A stretch of 64,000 nucleotides of DNA, taken from the NCBI GenBank assembly GCA_021292165.1, contig CM037876.1:286414521-286478520 (forward strand). Direction: 5' to 3'. Numbering within the stretch: the stretch's first letter is position 1; every line of letters begins with the position of its first letter. The translations under genes and the position numbers were made by a program. Source of the DNA: Shinisaurus crocodilurus. Taxonomy: Eukaryota; Chordata; Lepidosauria; Squamata; Shinisauridae. Of this stretch, positions 43,301 through 55,300 are shown piece by piece. The notes below the pieces were generated by a model that saw only the letters and a list, made by a program, of their open reading frames with translations, did no database searches and was not told the origin of the DNA.

Positions 43301-46300
43301 TCCCCCGCCGAAGCCACGCCGTGCCGCAGCTTCCCCAGACACCCCACGCCACCCCCAAACACCCCATCCACACCCCCGTACCTGCACCCGCCGCCGCCGA
43401 AGCCCCTCCCCCGCTGAAGCCGCGCCGCGCCGCAGCCCCCCAGACACTCTCATGCCACCCCCAGACACCCCCACGCCACCCCCCGTCACCGTACCTGCTC
43501 CCGCCGCCGAAGCCCCACTGCTGCCAACTTCCGCCGCCAACTTCCGCCGCCGAAGCCCCGGCGTGGCTTCGGCGGCAGCGGGTGCAGGTACGGGGGTGGG
43601 GGTGTCTGGGGTGGCGTGGGGGTGTCTGGGGGTGGCGTGGGGGTGGCGGGGGCTGCGGCGCGGCTTCGGCGGGGGAGGGGCTGCGGCGGCGGCGGGTGCA
43701 GGTACGGGGGTGTGGGTGGGGTGTCTGGGGGGGCTTGGGGGTGTCTGGGGGTGGCGGCGGGGGTCCTGGGGGGGCTTTGGCAGTGGCGGGGCTTCGGCGG
43801 CGGCGGGTGCAGGTACGGTGGCGGGGGGTGTCTGGGGGTGTCTGGGGGTGGCGGCGGGAGTCTCCCCTCGTACATTTCCCTCCCTAGACTTATACTGGGG
43901 CCAATAAGTTTTCCCAGTTTTGGGGGGTGAAATTAGGGGCCTCGACTTATGTTAGGGCCGACTTATAGTTGAGTATATACGTAGTATTAAAACAAACTTG
44001 TTGAAATTTGTGAAGTTATTTTTGTGCACTGCCTCTGATCAGCTCTAGATGCACCTAGTAACCCACCCAGATGTATCCACCAAGTTAAATGAGGATTGGG
44101 TTTGCAGTGTGCCGCAGATCTAGAAGTATATCCAGATCCATATTCACATCTGGATTTTCTCTGTGTATGGAAATCTTTGGCATGCAAATTTATCTTGCAG
44201 AATTCGGGTGATGTTTACAGACAATACTGTCTATAAACATGGTATTACCATGCGTTTGATTCACCTACTAAGCTCAAGTAATCTGGAGGAATACAAGTTT
44301 GTTTCTTAATGTGGGTCACAGGTGCTTTATGTTAGCATTCCCCATTTGTTTGGAATGATGGGAGTTCTGCTCCCTACACATCTATAGGTCACCAGGTTGG
44401 AAAAGACAGCTTTATGTAATAAAGGCAAGTGCACTAATCCAGAGATCAATTGAATGGGCTTTCAGGTCTGAAGTGAGATTCAAGAAGGGACACTTGATAT
44501 ACATACTGTGTGACAGGATATCATACCAATGTTATGCTCTTTCTGGCATAGTAAAAGCAATGTGATTTAAGATGCTTTTTTCTTTAGATAATTCACACAC
44601 ACACCCCAATTTTCTGTTCAGACTCTTGTTTTAACTTATTTCTAGGATAAGGCAATAGTGAATCCAGCAAATAAATATAATGACAACTTCTATGGATTAT
44701 ATTGCGTTTGTAAAAGACCTTATCCAGATCCTGATGATGAGGTATGGCACTGATGTCTCATAGCATTGTACATAAGATGCAAACAAACACTGCTTATATG
44801 GATGTACTTCTTACTTAAAGTTTAAGAATTTTACTACATTTTGTTAACTCTTTCAAAACAAGGAAAGAGGAGTCTTATGTATGGACAAAATGAAGGCCAC
44901 TCTGCGATATGGACAATACTACTGATTGTGTTGCACAAGATTAGAGATAGCACAAGCTTGCGAAAATTAAAACTTTCATGCAGTGTACTTTGTCATGTTA
45001 TGTAGGCTAACATATTCACAAAAATAGAACAGCTGCTATTCTGAGTTTGCTAGTGAAAACAATGTAGTACTATTTCCTGAAAAGCATCAGTATTAAGGTT
45101 CAAACTTTCAGCAAGTGCTTTGAATGTCTTACCTGTACTTGGCCACAGACATGTTGAGTAACTTGCATGCAAATTTTCAAAAGATAGGAAAGTTTTTGTC
45201 AATTGCAATTTTTTTTAAATTTTAGAACATTATATACCACTTTTTAAACAAATTCAAAACAATGTACAATACAAATATTTAAAATACAATATTAAAACAA
45301 ACGATACCAATAAAATCAACATTCATATACAAAGAAAAGCGAAACAGAAAATCGGCAATTGAAGACTTTAAAAAAAGTCCTTTAAAAGAACAGCGTGGAT
45401 GGGGCTCATATGCACCTCTCGTCGGTGGGCATTCAAGAGAAGCAGCTGTGACAGAAAGGCTAACTTAGCTTTCACAAAGGATAGATTCTGTAACGGGGGC
45501 TCATTAGTAGATCTTAAATGCCAGGGAGCTTCATATGAGAAGAGATGTTCCCTGAGATACTCGGGACCCATTTAAAACTCAAAATCAGAACTTCTAATTG
45601 GGTGTGGAAATGAACTGGCAGCCAGTTTAAAAATAGGTGATTTATGAGAATCCTGGCTCAAACCGACCAATATGAAAGCAGCAGCATTTTGCACTCACTG
45701 AAATGTTTGAACAATCTTTAATGGCAGCCCCACATAGATTTGAAGGATCCTATATTTTATAATACTTTGGCTCCATTTTTAGATTCCAGATGAAATGATC
45801 CAGTGCATAGTTTGTGAAGACTGGTTTCATGGAAGGGTAAGCACATTGAATAAAATCACTTCATTAAATTGAAAGGGTTGGAAATGTAACCATTATAAAT
45901 GTAACCAGATTTTTCTGATTTGTACAGGGCTTGCAGTTCTGAGCCTCCTTAATTCAAAATAGTTCTATAGAGCCTGCAAGCACTGCTTTTGAATAATTGA
46001 GTTCTGGTTTCAAAGTTTACATGGTTAATGCTGTTTACAGTTTCTAGTTACATCTCTGTTTATTTAGTTATTTTATTTAAACTACTTACATACCGCTTGA
46101 TATTGTAAGATTTTTAAGAGCACAATCCATCGCCTCTGCCCTCGATGCATGTAAGCCGCCTAACTTAGAGGCTTATGTGTATCCACTGCATGGTGTGAGG
46201 TGTGGTGGCAGCAACCTTCGCCGCTGCCATGCCCCGCAGCCTGCATTTCACTAGATGGCTGTTTTCCGCCATCTAGGTGAAGCTCTTCGGGGGGGGGGAG

Positions 46301-49300
46301 GATGCTGGGGTGCCATTTGGATACAGTGTAAGTCGTTGGCCCCAAGCCTCCTCCCCTCCCTGCCCCCCAGCACACCCCTTTTCCTCTTCTTCGAGGCTGA
46401 TTTGCAACCTCAGGGAGGCAGCCGGCGTGGTTCTTTCTGCGCTGGCTGCGAGGGGGGCGGGGTGGGGTGGGTTCTTGGCATTTGGAGTCCCAGCTCTGAG
46501 CTCACAGGACCTTGGAGGTGGGACTCTGAATAATCCGATGCTCCCCCCCCCCCCCCGGCAAGGCCAGACGGCCATAGGATTGTGCCCTAAGTGGTTTACA
46601 GAAAAAATGCATAAAATGCAATATAAAAACCAATGTAAAAAATACATTAAAAACGTGACAAAACCAGTAGAACAGAGCAGTGCGATTATAAGTTAGGGAA
46701 AGCCTGGGATAACTTGGGTTTAGGAATTCCATCCTCTACTTGGGGTGGAAGTTTGTGAAATAAAGTTAGCATTTCAGTTGTATGGGTGCCGGGCTCATGA
46801 TATACCCTGGGCACAGATTATAGTATGGAACATAGAAGGAAAGAGATGGTTACTGATGCTTGGCTGTTGAGGTTCACTATTCTCTAATTTTGTTGAACCC
46901 ATTCATTTCTAATACATCATTGCTTTATGTTTTTGTTTTCATTTTTGCAGCATCTTGGTGCAGTCCCTCCAGATAGTGGTGACTTTCATGAAATGGTATG
47001 TCAGGCTTGCATGGATCGCTGCCCTTTCCTATGGGCATATTCTTCACAATTAGCAGGTGAGAATAAGGGCTGCTATTATAGTAATATTTTTATCCTTGAG
47101 CAGCAGCTCAACACAGTTAAATGAAAGCATTTAGATGAATTACTTTATTTTCATTGAATACTGCTTATTCAGGTTGCTGTAGTCTCTTAATTTTACCTGA
47201 TTGAATTGTTTGGGATCCAGTAGATATGCTTTTATACTCCCAACTCTAAAATGTTAATTCTAAACATACATACTTGGAAGGAAATCCTAGCCTAAGAGTT
47301 TTATTCTGACAGTCAGCCTGCTCCTTCCTTCTGCGGGGAATTGGGAGAAACAAAAGCTCACCAAATGAGACAAGTATAGCATTGGAACTGCAAAGTTGTG
47401 GCTCATCTTCCATGAACTGGTACAAAAGCATATTTTGTAATTTTCAAGTTCATGGAAGGGAAGGGACAGTCTTGTGTGTGCTGTTCTTGCATTATGCTGC
47501 TCATGTGAGTAGATGGCTTACATGAGCAATCTTTGCAGAAGTGAACTGCTGGATTGTTGGAACAGAATAAAGGTATGCGCTTGGAGTTCTAATCTAATTC
47601 AGGAGCAACCCTGCTCTGGATGACTTTCGGTGGCTGATGAAGACATTTCTATTCTGGCAGGTTTTTGCTACTAAGCGTTTGTTTTATTCTATCTATGGTC
47701 TCTGTATTTTTATTGAATAGACAATTTTATTTTGTATTGTGGTTTTAAGTTGTGAACTGCTCGGAGTGGTGCATGGGTATTAGAAGGGTGGGATATACAT
47801 TTCTATATAAATAAGTACATAAAATAAAGAAAAAAATGAATACGCTGTGTGTCTTGAAATCTTCAACCAGGGCATGTTTTTCCTTCCTCTAGTCATAATA
47901 TGTTTGTTTTTTTTCTTTTGATGAAAGCACAGGCAGTATGGATTTTTTTTTCCTGTTAAGGGCAATGCACAGGAGGCAAAGAATGCTGGCTTACATTTTA
48001 ATAAAAAGTATGTGATTGTAAATTGTTATGTGATTGCAATGTACAGATAAACTAAACTAGCTGTACCGCTTGGAAATAGGCTACAAAGAAGTTATAGTGA
48101 TGAGTAGCATAGGACAGTGACTTTTAAACGTTAGGCTTAGCATATAAACTGACCCTTCAGTGTAAAGAGCAACTTTGTTGCTACTTGAGGCAAAAATAAT
48201 ATTTTGTTACACAGACATGCTAATACTAGGTGTGTCTCTCGCTCTTTTGTAGTTCCCACTGTGACCAAAGTTACTCCTGCAACTGAAGATGGAGTTATGC
48301 TGAATGTTGAAGAAACTGAAGAAATCAAAAAAGAAAATGGTGCCGATCATCAAATGAAGACTGAAGAAGAGAAAATATCACAAAATAATGAACCATCCAC
48401 TAGCTCTGGCTCTGAATGTTCTGTGGTAAGCCCTGTATTTCTTCCTTTGCAGGTTATGGCCAAAAGCTGTCACTGTGTTTGAGCTCTGAGAAAGAAGGAG
48501 TGAATTTAAATTATATCTGTGTTTAATGCCATTTCAATCCAATTTCTATGAGCAGTGTTAATAGTACAGCAGTTACTCACATTAGACTTTCAGGAATATC
48601 TTGGGATGGTCTAGTTACCTCTGGCCTGCAGTGGCCCATGCAGTTCCTGGCTGCCCCACTTCCAAGAAGTGGTTGAGGAGGTGGGTTAGGACAGAAGCCT
48701 GCAGCGCAGGCGCACAGGCCTCTAGCAGTCCAGTTTGCAGAGATGCCTGCCACTAGTAGACACACTATGCGCATGCACTAAGCAACCTGGGTCTTTTCCC
48801 TCCTCCCCAGCTGCTGTTCTTTGGCAGCAATCTTGGGTTCATTCTTGAGACCTTCCTGGTAGCGTAGTTACCTCTAGGATCTCAAAACTGCATGAGCATG
48901 TAACAGTGAAGCATGTGCACCCATGTGATTCAGGCAATTGTCAACATGCCAGACAATCAATATTGTGTGTGTATGTGTTAGTGTGGTAGAAATCCCCCAA
49001 ACCATGCAAGCGCTACTTTACATGTAGCTACCCAGGCAATTCAGGAATCTAGCAACAACTAGATTCCGACACACACCCCTTTCCCTCCCCATCACCTTTT
49101 CCTTGTGTGTTGTGTCTTTTTAGATTGTAAGCCTCCGGGAGGCAGGGACTGTCTTATTGTACTGATTGATTGTAAGCTGCTCCAGGAGCCTTTTTTTTCC
49201 TTTTTGGCTCAGGAGCAAGATACAAATACTTTAAATAAACCAGAGAATCAAAATATTGGCTAAATCTACATTAGTAGTGCAATGTATACATCTTCACAGG

Positions 49301-52300
49301 CTGTGACTGAAATGAAACAGAATGCAGCATACCAAAGGTGCCTGTAGAATCGGAAATAACCAAAGCATATATTTGCAGGGATTTATTTCATGTTATAAAA
49401 TATTCGTGTATTTTCTGGCTGAGTAGGTAGCTTTGAAATCTTCTTAGTAAGATTTGTCTAGATGAGTCTTTTATCAATACAGTGTCTAGGGAAAACACAG
49501 TGGTAAAACCCTTTGGGAACCTAAGGAGGAATAGGTGCAAGCTAGGGTTGGTGAGGTGTATGGTGCCTTACTCCTTTTCTTGGTACCCTGACCCTCTAAT
49601 CTGTGGAAGAAAAAAACCCCGACCTTATATTTCAATGGAAGAAAAAAAACCCGACCTTATATTTCAATGCAGAAACTTAAGAATGAAGCATCCATCTGCA
49701 AGCGGCAAGAACTGCAAACAAAGCAGTACCTGAAGAAAAACACAGCCACCTTCTGGCCACACAACTGGCGGAGCAAACTGTGTACCTGCAAAGAATGTGT
49801 GGTATATATATATCTATATCTATATTTACATCTGCAGTCTTCATGTTTTGTGTAGACTTATCTATAATAAACTTTATTTGTAAAACTCTTAAGTGAATAG
49901 AAATAGAAACCATGGGAAAGCATTAATATGCAATAGGTGGACTTACTGCTTTTGTCTTAAGAAATGTAATGAATAGTATAGGGCAACTTGCAAAAAGAAT
50001 GAGTGTTGCTTGCTTTAAATTTGCATATTTAGAGTTTGAAAATTTGGTTATCCATTTGCCATCTAAGTCTGTCTTTCCTGATCACCAGGCTCACATTTCA
50101 GAGTTCTATGCAGAGTTCTAGGTGGAAGGAGGAGAGAGAGCTACAATTTTTAAGGAGGCTTTCCACTTTGCTGCTGCCACTTTGCTCTTGCCCTTAAACT
50201 TGGCAGCTGCATGTATCTCCATAGCCAGCCTTGCTGTGCTTGCCTCTAGTTGTCTAAGTTTCCTTACCTGGCTCGCATTTCTCCCTGATGTCCTCTCTGT
50301 CCTTACTTGGCTTGGGTTGAAACTTTAAGGCTCTGTTGCTGCTTCCTGCATTGCATTTGAAAATACTTGGGCTGGGTTTTGAAATGTATTGTGTTTGGGA
50401 GCAAGAAATGCCATACAGATCAATCAGTGTGTTCAGTGAAAATTAACTTGTTTTTCAGAAAATGTATTCTGATCTGGAAGTCCCATTCCTAACAGATGAA
50501 TGTGATACAGTCTTGGCCTATGAGAACAAAGGGACAAGTGACCAGGAAGCAGACAGAAGAGATCCTCTAATGGACACACTTAGCAGCATGAATAGAGTCC
50601 AGCAGGTAGAGCTCATCTGTGGTAAGTAACTGCAATTTACAGTTGCATTTCAGAATGAAAATGTACTATCATGGTGCAAGTAATTTTACATGAGCATATT
50701 TTAACTTATATTTATTGGATAGGCTTGTTACTTGAGCTGTAAAAGAAAACTGGGGGGGAAATAGGACAGTTGACTTCCTAACTTAGTGTTTGTTGATTTT
50801 TAACAGCAGTAGCTAACTTTCTGAAATCTCAGGTTGCCTGAAAGGGCAACAGACAATTAAAATGACATAGTTGAGAACAGCCATATTGATTAACTTAGAA
50901 TCCAGAACTATCAGTACTACATAGAGTTCAATGCCAACTTATTTTGGTCTTTTTTCTAAAACCTGTGCACAATATTGCAGTAGAATCTATTTTTTAAATA
51001 TACTTCATTCACTTTCCTGTGTGTACCCTTTTTTAAGCACTGAGAGAAAATAAAAATTCTGCAACTTGTTTATATTATGCAAATTTACATAAGTTATTCT
51101 GCTGCTAAGTATAAAGAGGCACAAAGGGTTTATAGCACACTGAAGCCTAGAATACTGGAAAATGTATTTAGCAGCTCTCTACTTGTTTCAGAGATATCAC
51201 TATATGTTTCCCCGCATGCTTTCAAGCATACCTTCATCATCATCCCCTGTTTCTATGCTCAAATTATTTTTTGCTGTTCCTGGTTTTACTGTCTGTTGAT
51301 TTTAGTAGTTTTGATTGTTAATACATTATATAGCACATTAAGTATTTATGTTGCAAGCCTCTTTTGAGTTTATAAAAAAATAAACTCACATTTCTAGGAG
51401 GATTATAAATTTCTAAATAAAACCATAAGGGTAGAAAGTTGCAGATTACACATAGTCCTGCTAATGAGGGATAGATTGAATGTGACAAATAGTAATAGGT
51501 CAATGTCCTAGTACCAGTGTGGAGGGTAGACCTGACTTCTTTGGCTGAATCATTTAGGGTGCAATCCTATGCACGTTTAGACAGAAAAAAGTCCTACAAT
51601 GCCCAGCATTTTGGGAATGCTGGTACTCGTAGGGCTTTTTTTCTGTCTAAACGTGCATAGGATTGCGCCCTTAGACATAAAGCTGTTCATCATTCATATT
51701 CCCTTGTCCCAAGAGGCTGTAGCATATCCTTTCTGACATGTCTTTACTTATTGGAAATGCACTTCAATCTTCTTGGAGGCCTGTAGCCCTGGCCAGAGAG
51801 AATCCCACACAATATTGGTGTGACATTTGGTTCAATTAGTATACGATCTTTTGTCAGATCTTGAAATAGTTTTGTTTGAAGCAGGAAATGTGTTTTAATG
51901 ATGTAGACAAAGCAGGAGACAGCCTGGAGAACCTCAGATTAGAAATTTTGTGTAGAATTCAGTAATTTACAATCCATGTTAAACTAGGTTTATGTTACAT
52001 GCAAAAAAGCAAAGAGGAGCAGGGAAGTAGAGGTGCAATATGGCTAAAGCAATGCCTTTTTATTGGATCATCTTTGGTGCTAACTGGGCAGCTGCATTGG
52101 ACAAAAGAGCACATTCCCTGAAGTAAATGCACAACTACAGTAAAACCATTTTTTTAATTCTATCCAGAATACAATGACCTGAAAACAGAATTGAAAGACT
52201 ATTTGAGAAGATTTGCAGATGAAGGAACAGTAAGTGTGTAACTTATATTTGAGTGACTATTGCTAAGGTATTCTTGAATAACTGGAAAATGTAATAACTG

Positions 52301-55300
52301 CCCTCAGTGGTAGCCACAGGTAATCATGAATGTGTATTAAGAATTAAAATTAAGTAGGAAAGTCCTTGCAAATTAGAAACAAAACCAACAAAGAGTCTTG
52401 TTGCACCTTCACAGCCAACACGTTTTATTGTGACATAAGCTTTTGTGGACAAGAGTGAACTTTATCAGTTGACTGAAGTATTATGGCGTAGTGGTGAGAG
52501 TGTTGGACTGGGACTCAGGAGATCCAGGTTCAAGTCCCCACTTGGCCATGAAACTCACTGGGTGACTTTGGGCCAGTCACTGACTCTCAGCCTAGCCAAC
52601 CTCACAGGGTTGTTGTGAGGATAAAATGGAGAGGAGGATTATGTAAGCCGCCTTGGGTTCCTTGTAGGAAAAAAGGCGGGGTATAAATATAATAAATAAT
52701 ATCCTCAGTTGGCAGATATGTAGACATATGATTGTAAAAGAATGTAGAGTCTGTTGCTTGAGCTGATAGTTGTATGTCCATGAGTGGGGCAGAATTAGGG
52801 CTTACTCTGTTTTTAAAAAAAAAATCTAGCAGTTGAAGTGAATTTGCCACAGTAGCAAAGCTCATTTTGCTTAATCCTCTGTATTTAATAGCCAACTCCC
52901 AACCATCTACTTTGATGTCAAGGGGAAGGCTGTGCACCAGTGGTATTCCATCACTGTTTCTCTCCCACCCCGTTGCCAGATTGGGAGATGGGAGATAATG
53001 ATCCTTTGATCATTGACAAATAATGGTTCTGTTGCAACATATACAAGGTTGTTCCAGCTCCACGTTGTAAGGTAAGGCAGGCCTTTGCCCTATCAACAAG
53101 CTACCCCAGGTATGTTTTTACCTGGGATGCAAATGTCTTGTAAAACATAGGAGCTACCAAAAATGTTTAGGGGGCAGATAGAAGTGTGTGCAAAGGCTGA
53201 GTGAGCAGAAGAGCAAGTGCGTGAATGCCTGGGAAGCAGCACGGGCACAGCTGAGTTCTTCATATGGCTAGTGGAGCCAGAAACAAGCCTGAGCTGCACG
53301 CTGAACAGCTCTCTTGGGTCATTCATTCTCACTCTCTGTACCAAAGCAGGCTCTCAAAGAAACAGCAACTGTAGTCATTTAAAATAACTCCAGGAAGTAA
53401 AACTGTTTTGGTGTATTTGAAAGCAGGAGGGAAAGCTGTTTTAAGTGGCTGGGAGGAGGGACTGAGGAATTGCTTCTTGCTGTTATCTTCTCCTTACCCG
53501 TATGTGTTCCTTGTTAAAAGCAAAGATGGGTTTCCTTCTCCGCAAAGCAGGCAAAGACAAACAGCGTCTTTGCTGTTTGCTTTTCTCCTGGAGGTTGGTG
53601 TTTAAACAGGTTTGTAATGTGGCAACTAGGAAAATTTGAGGGACAAGTAGTCAGATCAATAAATATTCTACCGAACTATGCAGTGGGAGGTGGGTTCTGT
53701 TGTCCACAGACTTAGTCTGCAATCATACACATCAAGGAGTCAGCCTCTTTGAACTATTTCGTTACTTCTAACTAAACATGCCATGTGACATGGCTACCCC
53801 TTTGCAAAATTACTTGCAGGTCTAGTTCCCAAGTTATATTCATGGGGATTTGGAATTTAAGTCCTTCATTACAGTATTGAAAAATTATCTGCATAAAAAG
53901 TTGAGGTATTGGCATGGGCAGCTGATGCCTACCTTTTAATGTCTAGGTACAAGAGGAGGGGAAGGGATTCTACACTTTTGATTGTTGGGTTGAAGAAGGA
54001 ATAGATGCTGCTTGTGCATGTGTGACAAAAATGCATGGATTGATATTCCCTTTCTTTTACAGGAAACTTGTTCTCTACTGCATCTGGTCACTCTAGCTTT
54101 TCCCCCTTTGGGCAGTGTAATCATTTTTTTCCTAGTAGGGTTCCTGTGTCTTTTAACAAGAATAAATTTAATAACAATAACAGTGCAATCCTATGCATGT
54201 CTACTCAAAAGTAAATCTAATTGAGTTCAATGGGACTTACTCCCAGTTAAGTGTGTACAGTCACGCCTTGGATTGAGAGCATAATTCGTTCCGGAAACGT
54301 GCTTGTAATCCAAAACACACTTATATCAAATGAAATCCCCCCCCCCAAATTTGTACAGAGATTTTTAATTTAAGCCATACTACAGTACTTGTATTGCAAG
54401 ACGTCGCTTGTATATCAAGTTAAAAAAAATTAAATAAATATTTAAAAATTTGCTTGTCTTGCAAAACGCTCTCAAACCAAGTAAGTTACTTGCAATCCAA
54501 GGTATTACTGTATAGGATTGTAGTCTAAGTGAAGCTCTTCCCTATATGCAGATGCAGTGAAAGGAGACGATTTACAGTACAGTCCTATGCTTGTCTACTC
54601 AGAAGTAAGCCCCATTGAGTTCAATGGGACATACTGCCAGTACGTGTGTGTAGGATTGTTGCCTTAGTTGTGGAAAGTCTGTCTTAATCATGTAGCTGTT
54701 CAAAGGCTTAGGCACCCTGCCAGGGGAAAAATAAGGGAACTCTTCCTATATGATATGCCATTCCAGAGAAATTTCCTAGGATGATGGGGTGTCAACAAGC
54801 ACGGAACATTTCTTACTCAGTAGTTAAAAATAATCCATTGTTTAATGGAGGTGGCCCATCTTCTTGTACATATTGTTAATCCAGTTTTTTCTACTGCTTT
54901 CCTTTCTGCATTGTGTAACACATAGCAGCTTCAAAAAGACAAAATACATATAGAAGCATAATATTCACATAAATAAATCAGGTCATTAAGACCACAGAAT
55001 TTAAATCTGAACAAAGGCAGGAAAAGCTATAGCTGTATAGTCTCCTATTTTCTTTAAACTGGCAACTTCAGACTATGACCCAGTTTGCACATAATGGCGG
55101 CAAACTGTGGGTTAATTAGCCTACTATTTGCCAGGTTGGTGCCACTTCCACTTTGCATAATCAACCTCGGATCATGACATGCGAACCTGGGTGTTCTGGG
55201 GCTGTTTACACATAACAGCAATCCACCTCTCTAAAAAACAGTTGGTTGTCGGGAACGTCCGCCTCTTCCACTGTACTCCACAACCCATGATGGGCCCAGC

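Noticed and set aside
42718..43907. Long open frames of 389, 296, 248 and 205 codons on both strands
   Set aside because: They lie in a C-rich/G-rich tandem array inside a transposon, overlap in several frames, and have Pro/Arg or Gly-rich low-complexity products without domains.
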